NCBI GenBank assembly: GCA_002366755.1
Contig: DFBV01000148.1
Span: 9,627 to 19,962, forward strand
Length of the DNA: 10,336 nt
DNA from: Anaerolineales bacterium UBA3071
GTDB lineage: Bacteria; Chloroflexota; Anaerolineae; UBA3071
Reading direction: 5' to 3'
Shown here: positions 6,427 through 10,336 of the stretch, piece after piece
Numbering within the stretch: the stretch's first letter is position 1
Layout: the number at the start of each line of letters is the position of its first letter
Notes under the pieces: model-generated
Told to the model about the DNA's origin: nothing
The model's database searches: none
The model's input: only the letters and a program-made list of their open reading frames with translations
Program-made: the position numbers and the translations under genes

Positions 6427-7220
6427 TAGAGGAGATTCGCCAGGCTGTAGCCGAACGACTGGAGGAGTTGGACGGTGTCGTCGCGCTGCGAAAATCGTCC
6501 AAGGGCGTAGCGCCACACCTGTTCCAAAAGGAGGATGACCTCTCCGAACTGGAGATTGCCCCTAGATACCCGCTGATGACAGTCGTCTCGAAGTTGCACA
6601 AAGTCTTCCCTGACATCCGCCTGGGGATTGTGGCGCGGGGATGTGACGAGCGCGCCTTCGTCGAGATGGCCAAGCGCAACCAGATTGATCCTGACCGGCT
6701 GTCCATCATCGGTTTTGCCTGCACCGAGGAGGAAGCGCAGGAATGCTACTGCAGCGAACCCTACCCCCAGCATCTGCTGGTGGGGACGCCGCCGCCGCCT
6801 GGCCCGCCTAATCCGTTGGTGGCGGAGTATGAAGCCAGGTCCCTTGAGAAGCGGCGCGTTTTCTGGAAGCACCAGTTTCTCAAGTGTCTGAAGTGCTACG
6901 GCTGTCGCAACATCTGCCCGGAGTGCTTCTGCGAGGCCTGCGCGATGGAGGACGCGGCCTGGGTGGAGCCGGGGCTGCTGGCGCCACCTTTCCCCATGTT
7001 CCACCTCATTCGCGCCATGCACATGGCCAGTCGCTGCGTTGCCTGCCGCCAGTGCGAGTTGACCTGCCCGGCTCACATCCCGCTCACGGTGCTCTACGAC
7101 CTGATGCGGCGTGACATAGAGACGCTGCTGGGCTACGTCCCCGGCGCTGACATGGCTGCGCCACCGCCACTCTCCGTTACACTCGACGAGGCGCCGCTGC
7201 TCGTGGGCGCAAGCCATTAG
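6423..7220 (+). CDS. FdhB-like 4Fe-4S dicluster electron-transfer subunit
   Basis: This 265-residue protein has an N-terminal domain resembling the FrhB/FdhB-associated family (RLGIVARGCDERAFVEMAKRNQ at 66-87 and IIGFAC at 95-100). A proline-rich linker (GTPPPPGPPNP, 121-131) follows. The C-terminal ferredoxin-like domain has C155/C158/C161/C165 and C205/C208/C211/C215 for two [4Fe-4S] clusters. Extra cysteines C168, C170 and C173 (CPECFCEAC) are typical of the formate dehydrogenase partner subunits found beside MvhD and HdrA. Its likely task is to carry electrons between FdhA and MvhD/HdrA. I see no clear F420 or FAD motif, and it is short compared with full FrhB/FdhB proteins, so flavin binding is not claimed. 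ATGA overlap with mvhD upstream, and a 21-nt gap to fdhA downstream. Confidence 0.82.
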   Translation: MIEEIRQAVAERLEELDGVVALRKSSKGVAPHLFQKEDDLSELEIAPRYPLMTVVSKLHKVFPDIRLGIVARGCDERAFVEMAKRNQIDPDRLSIIGFACTEEEAQECYCSEPYPQHLLVGTPPPPGPPNPLVAEYEARSLEKRRVFWKHQFLKCLKCYGCRNICPECFCEACAMEDAAWVEPGLLAPPFPMFHLIRAMHMASRCVACRQCELTCPAHIPLTVLYDLMRRDIETLLGYVPGADMAAPPPLSVTLDEAPLLVGASH

Positions 7221-7241
7221 GAACGAGGAGGCGAGAATCTT

Positions 7242-9308
7242 ATGGAATACAAAAACGTACTGACGACGTGCATTTACTGTGGCTGCGGCTGCGGCCTCTA
7301 CCTGGAGACGCTCGACGGTCGCATCACCGGCGTCTGGCCGGCCAAGACGCATCCTATCAGCCAGGGGAAACTGTGCATCAAGGGCTGGAACGCTTCCGGT
7401 TTCGTCTACCACCCCGACCGGCTCAAGACCCCCCTGATTCGCAAGGACGGCGAGTTGGTCGAGGCGACCTGGGACGAGACGCTCTCCCTCATCGCTGAAC
7501 GGCTGGGCACCATCAAGGCAGAGAGTGGCCCCAATAGCATCGCCTTCCTTTCTTCGGCCAAGTGCACCAATGAGGAGAACTACCTGCTGCAGAAGCTTGC
7601 CCGCGCAGTGATTGGCACCAACAACGTGGATCACTGCGCCCGCCTTTGACACGCTCCCACGGTGGCCGGTCTGGTCGCCGCATTTGGGAGTGGGGCCATG
7701 ACGAACTCGATCCCCGAGTTCGAGACGGACACGAACTGTTTCCTCATCATCGGATCGAACACGTCCGAGGGACACCCGCTCATCGCCAGCCGTATCATGA
7801 AGGCCATGGAAGAGCGCGGGGCCAAATTGGTCGTGATTGACCCGCGTGAGACCCAGATGGCCCGCCTGTCCGATCTTTACCTGTGCTTCCGCCCCGGCAC
7901 CGACGTCGCCGTGATTAACGGGCTGATGAATGTCATCATCGGCGAGGGGCTGGCGGACGAGGAGTACATCGCCGCACGCACCGAGGGGTACAAGGAAATG
8001 AAGGCGCTGGTGAGGGAGTACACGCCGGAGCGCGTCGAGAAGATCAGCGGCATCCCGGCCGATGGCCTGCGGACGGCAGCGCGTTTGTACGCGACCAACA
8101 GGCCCTCCGCCATCATCTACGCCATGGGCATCACACAGCATACCACCGGCACCGACAACGTCAAGAGTTGCGCTAACCTGGCCATGCTGTGCGGCAACGT
8201 GGGCGTGGCCGGCGGCGGAGTCAACCCACTGCGTGGCCAGAATAACGTCCAAGGCGCGTGCGACCTGGGTGCGCTGGCCAACGTCTATCCGGGCTACCAG
8301 AAGGTCGTCTCCCCCGAGGCCCACGAGAAGTTCGAGAGGGCCTGGGGCAGCACTTCGGACCTGAAGGTCGGCCTGACGGTGACGGAGATGATTGACGCGG
8401 CAGGTGACGGTCGGGCGCGCGCGCTGTATATCATGGGCGAGAACCCCCTGGTGGCCGACCCCGACGTCAACCACGCCCGCCACTGCCTGGAGCAGATCGA
8501 GTTCCTGGTGGTGCAGGACATCTTCCCCTCGGAGACGGCGCAACTGGCACACGTGGTGCTGCCGGGGGCGTCGTTCGCTGAGAAGGACGGCACCTTCACC
8601 GGCACCGACCGGCGCATCCAGCGCGTGCGGAAAGCAATCGAGCCCCTTGGTGACGCTAAAGCCGATTGGGAGATCGTCTGTCTGTTGGCACAACGGATGG
8701 GCGCCAGCGGCTTCGACTTCGTCTCGCCCAAAGAGGTGATGGACGAGATCACCCAACTGATGCCCATCTATGGCGGCGTGAGTTACGAGCGGTTGGAGGA
8801 ACTGGGCTTCTTGCACTGGCCGTGCCCCACGTCGGATCACCCCGGCACGCCCTATTTGCACAAGGGCAAGTTCTCCCGTGGCCTGGGCCACTTCCACGCC
8901 ATTGAGTTCAAGGAGGCGGCGGAGTTGCCCGATGAGGAGTATCCCTTCCTACTGACAACGGGGCGGCTGATGTTCCACTGGCACACAGGCACGATGACGC
9001 GGCGCTCGGAGAAATTGCACCAGGAAGTGCCAGAGGCCTACGTCGAGATGCACCCGGACGACGCGGCCCGGATAGGGCTCGATGGCCAGCAGCGCGTGCG
9101 CGTCGCCAGCAGGCGCGGCGAGATTGAACTGGGCGTGCGCATCACGAAGCGCATCAAGCAGGGCATCGTCTTCATCCCCTTCCACTTCGCTGAGGCCGCG
9201 GCCAACGCGCTGACCCACGCCGCGCTCGATCCCACCGCCAAGATACCGGAGTACAAGGTCTGCGCGGTGAAGATCGAGAGAGTGAAAAAGTGGGCGGGTG
9301 GCAAGTAG
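7242..9308 (+). CDS. fdhA: Formate dehydrogenase catalytic subunit, selenocysteine at residue 136
   Basis: Read through the TGA at 7647-7649, this is a 688-residue molybdopterin oxidoreductase that interconverts formate and CO2. The N-terminal [4Fe-4S] ligands are C10, C13, C17 and C45 (CIYCGCGCG...GKLCIKG). The active-site stretch reads NVDHCARL-U-HAPTVAGL, matching the Sec-His pair of E. coli FdhF. Residue R331 in NPLRGQNNVQGACD is the expected catalytic arginine. VVIDPRET, MGITQHTTGTDNV and GNVGVAGGGVNPL are cofactor-domain motifs. The C-terminal dinucleotide-binding domain runs from about YPFLLTTGRLMFHWHTG to the end. Length is near FdhF (about 715); it lacks an N-terminal NuoG-like extension, which is supplied here by the separate protein at 4250. 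GAGGAGG at 7225-7231 lies 10 nt before ATG 7242. Molybdenum versus tungsten cannot be told from sequence. It could run in the CO2-reducing direction. Confidence 0.96.
7647..7691 (+). promoter_or_regulatory. UGA selenocysteine codon and SECIS hairpin in fdhA
   Basis: The TGA at 7647-7649 is followed by an extended hairpin. Lower stem GCTCCCA (7653-7659) pairs with TGGGAGT (7685-7691). Upper stem CGGTGGCC (7660-7667) pairs with GGTCGCCG (7673-7680), with two G-U wobbles. The apical loop GGTCT (7668-7672) is the same as in E. coli fdhF, and a CATT bulge lies at 7681-7684. The upper stem begins 10 nt after the UGA, close to the spacing in the E. coli element. This is strong evidence for SelB-directed Sec insertion. 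Confidence 0.9.
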
Positions 9309-9361
9309 AATAAAGGTAGGCCAGCCTCCAATATCCACAACTCCCAACATCCAGACCAAAA

Positions 9362-9657
9362 ACGTTGGTGCTGGGCTTGGGCAATCCGATTCTGACCGAC
9401 GATGGCGTGGGCATATACGTTGCGCGAGCAGTGGCCGAAAGGGGCCAGCAGGAGGGCGTGAGCTTCGCCGAGACGTCTGTCGGCGGGCTGCGGCTGCTCG
9501 ATGTGATCGGTGGGTACGAGCGGGTCATCATATGATTCTGGCCGCCGAAGTGGATGATGTGCTGACCTTCGGCGAGACCTGCACACCAGCGGGGGCTGCG
9601 GCCATCCCTCGTGCCGTGGAAGTGGTGCTGGCTGAACTGGAGCAAGGAGAACCGTAG
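9362..9657 (+). pseudogene. Hydrogenase maturation protease remnant (HycI/HoxD-like), internally deleted and frameshifted
   Basis: From 9362 one frame reads TLVLGLGNPILTDDGVGIYV...ETSVGGLRLLDVIGGYERVII and stops at TGA 9533-9535. This is the N-terminal half of the [NiFe]-hydrogenase C-terminal processing endopeptidase family, including the first metal-ligand region (DDGVG). In the +1 frame from 9532 the sequence reads ILAAEVDDVLTFGETCTP..AAIPRAVEVVLAELE, which is the family's C-terminal end, stopping at TAG 9655-9657. About 60 residues between them are missing, including the later Asp and His metal ligands. No ATG precedes the first part: the frame is open back to 9320 with only a TTG at 9365. 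Start loss, deletion and frameshift together mark a dead gene. The intact ancestor would have cleaved a hydrogenase large subunit; none is encoded in the window. Confidence 0.8.
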
Positions 9658-9714
9658 CGCACGATTCACCGACTTGACTTTTTCGTCAATTGGACGTATC
9701 CCGTTTGCCATAGA

Positions 9715-9774
9715 GGTCGCCTCCTGATGAGACTTGTGCGGGTCACACATAGTTTCTATCAGAGGCGGCCTTTT
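9715..9774 (+). terminator. Possible transcription terminator downstream of the fdh operon
   Basis: GGTCGCCTCCTGAT (9715-9728) pairs with ATCAGAGGCGGCC (9758-9770) with a single bulged C (9724) and one G-U pair, and is followed directly by TTTT (9771-9774). The 29-nt loop is large for an intrinsic terminator and the T-run is short, so efficiency is uncertain. Its position after the operon and its pseudogene tail fits a terminator. Confidence 0.45.
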
Positions 9775-9876
9775 GTCAAGACCCAACCCACAAATATCGC
9801 GTCGGTATCACAGCGCAAGGAACCATCCCTCATCTGCGTGAATCTGCGTCCTAATGAGATTTGGCAGTCAACCAGC

Positions 9877-9926
9877 CTCTCGGCCTGAGGATTTTGACCA
9901 ACCGAAGCCCTCAGGCCGAGGGCTTC
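9877..9926. repeat. Two overlapping, mutually exclusive hairpins
   Basis: CTCGGCCTGAGG (9879-9890) is an exact inverted repeat of CCTCAGGCCGAG (9909-9920). The right arm is also part of a second perfect hairpin, GAAGCCCTC (9904-9912) with GAGGGCTTC (9918-9926), around an AGGCC loop. Only one can form at a time in RNA. No T-run follows either. The arrangement recalls terminator/antiterminator pairs, but no ligand-binding or leader-peptide features are visible. Confidence 0.6.
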
Positions 9927-9947
9927 CTGAAGCCTGGGGAGCAAATC

Positions 9948-10004
9948 TTGCCTCTTTCTCTCCTTGGTAGTATAATAGCTATACAAACTGTTTGATACTA
10001 CCAA
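9948..10004 (+). promoter_or_regulatory. Promoter with inverted-repeat operator for the toxin-antitoxin module
   Basis: TTGCCT (9948-9953), a 17-nt spacer, and a perfect TATAAT (9971-9976) form a sigma70-type promoter. TTGGTAGTAT (9964-9973) is the exact inverted repeat of ATACTACCAA (9995-10004), 21 nt apart, and its left arm overlaps the -10 box. A ribbon-helix-helix antitoxin bound here would block RNA polymerase, the usual autoregulation of such modules. The binding protein is inferred; the repeat and promoter are seen. AGGAGG (10006-10011) follows as the ribosome binding site. Confidence 0.75.
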
Positions 10005-10016
10005 CAGGAGGATCAT

Positions 10017-10268
10017 ATGCGCATCTATACCCAACGGGCACAAACGGTGCTTACCACCGAGCAGTATGCTCTGTTGCGACAGTTGTCCAAGGAACAGAAG
10101 AAGCCCGTCAGTGTCCTGATCCGTGAGGCGGTGGAGCGAGTCTACTTCAAGCAAGCTGCCTTGCAGCGTCGTCGTGCTGCCCTGAAGAACCTTCTTTCTC
10201 TAGATGCCCCGGTTGCTGATTGGGAACAAATGGAAGAAGAGATCATCAAAGGGGCACTGGATGAGTAA
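10017..10268 (+). CDS. Ribbon-helix-helix antitoxin
   Basis: This 83-residue protein has an N-terminal ribbon-helix-helix DNA-binding domain: a short beta strand (AQTVLTTEQYALLRQLS, about 8-24), then helices with VSVLIREAVERVYF (31-44), where the SxLIREAV pattern is the CopG/Arc-type second helix. The charged C-terminal part (about 45-83), which includes a cluster of arginines and ends in an acidic stretch, would be the toxin-binding tail. It is followed by an overlapping PIN-domain gene, the standard order for VapBC-like type II modules. AGGAGG lies 5 nt upstream of the ATG, with its own promoter and operator just before. It is independent of the formate dehydrogenase operon. Confidence 0.8.
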   Translation: MRIYTQRAQTVLTTEQYALLRQLSKEQKKPVSVLIREAVERVYFKQAALQRRRAALKNLLSLDAPVADWEQMEEEIIKGALDE

Positions 10269-10336
10269 AGAGGTCCTCTTCCTGGACGTAAATGTCCCGA
10301 TGTATGCAGCAGGAAAGGAACACCCTTACAAGGCCT
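10261..10336 (+). CDS. PIN-domain toxin (VapC-like), N-terminal fragment, 3' end outside window
   Basis: An ATG at 10261 lies inside the end of the antitoxin gene (8-nt overlap with its TAA). It opens a frame of 25 codons to the window edge: MSKEVLFLDVNVPMYAAGKE then HPYKA. The opening FLDVNVPMYAAG is the first PIN-domain motif, where the Asp is the first metal-binding acidic residue of these ribonucleases. The other acidic residues lie beyond the window, so activity cannot be judged. With the upstream RHH gene it forms a type II toxin-antitoxin pair. Confidence 0.75.
   Translation, partial: MSKEVLFLDVNVPMYAAGKEHPYKA

Larger units (their letters stand above)
9658..10016. other. Intergenic region without genes, rich in inverted repeats
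   Basis: No coding sequence on either strand looks real here. It holds a terminator-like hairpin (9715-9774), two overlapping hairpins that exclude each other (9877-9926), and the promoter/operator of the toxin-antitoxin module (9948-10004). A short tandem-like motif (ATCTGCGTGA then ATCTGCGTCC, around 9832-9851) is present, with no further copies seen. A 5-bp stem TTGAC/GTCAA with a T-rich loop lies at 9674-9689. Confidence 0.6.

Noticed and set aside
7647..7649. TGA as a stop splitting fdhA into two genes, the second starting at GTG 7662
   Set aside because: The codon is exactly at the catalytic Sec of formate dehydrogenase, and a GGTCT-loop SECIS overlaps the supposed second start.
6288..8897. 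Long antisense open frame of 869 codons on the minus strand
   Set aside because: It runs antisense through mvhD, fdhB and fdhA, all well supported by motifs. Its translation shows no recognisable domain and looks like the shadow of GC-rich codons.
9533..9535. Third selenocysteine codon in the maturation protease
   Set aside because: The family has no Sec here, the downstream C-terminal part is in another frame, and about 60 residues are missing; a broken gene explains it better.
9298..9657. Intact 119-residue gene on the plus strand
   Set aside because: Only its last 40 or so residues look like protein (the protease C-terminus). The first part is an out-of-frame reading of the protease N-terminus, and its start overlaps fdhA.
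9674..9702. Possible promoter with TTGACT as -35 box
   Set aside because: No acceptable -10 box at the right spacing and no gene directly downstream; the hexamer is part of a small T-rich-loop hairpin.
9832..9851. Short direct repeat of ATCTGCGT
   Set aside because: Only two units of about 8 nt separated by 2-3 nt; not a CRISPR or a clear mobile-element end.

Overview
The window is GC-rich DNA from an anaerobic bacterium. It is dominated by one plus-strand operon (about 571-9308) for a multi-subunit, flavin- and iron-sulfur-rich formate dehydrogenase. A Chloroflexota-like or similar anaerobic lineage is plausible, but the sequence alone cannot fix the taxon. Two genes contain an in-frame UGA that is best read as selenocysteine. 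Each UGA is followed by a hairpin with a GGUC apical loop (bacterial SECIS type), so the host should carry selA, selB, selC and selD elsewhere; none is in the window.

Layout: 1-321 is the C-terminal end of a SpoIIE-family phosphatase-like protein. 322-570 is a leader region with an 18-bp perfect inverted repeat and a second hairpin before the operon. 571-1416 is an N-terminal half of HdrA with Sec at residue 196. 1413-1952 is a NuoE/HoxE-like thioredoxin-fold [2Fe-2S] subunit. 2064-2435 is an HndB-like [2Fe-2S] protein. 2446-4233 is the NuoF/HndC-like NAD(P)H- and FMN-binding subunit. 4250-6016 is a fusion of a NuoG/HoxU-type ferredoxin module with the missing C-terminal half of HdrA. 6007-6426 is MvhD-like. 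6423-7220 is an FdhB-like iron-sulfur protein. 7242-9308 is selenocysteine formate dehydrogenase FdhA (Sec136). Most junctions overlap or are under 25 nt, which implies co-transcription and translational coupling.

How it may work (inference): FdhA oxidises formate or reduces CO2. Electrons would pass through the FdhB-like and MvhD-like proteins to an HdrA-type FAD that can form only if the two HdrA halves meet. The NuoE/HndB/NuoF/NuoG module connects this to NAD(P)(H) and possibly ferredoxin. The set resembles flavin-based electron-bifurcating complexes, but no HdrB or HdrC is present, so heterodisulfide reduction is not expected. The most unusual points are the HdrA split, with its C-half welded onto a NuoG/HoxU module, and two selenoproteins in one presumed complex.

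Downstream, 9362-9657 is a broken hydrogenase maturation protease gene: it has lost its start codon and its middle and is out of frame. This hints that the locus once served a [NiFe] hydrogenase. After a terminator-like hairpin and other inverted repeats comes a separate module: a clear sigma70-type promoter with an inverted-repeat operator over the -10, a ribbon-helix-helix antitoxin (10017-10268), and an overlapping PIN-domain toxin cut by the window end.
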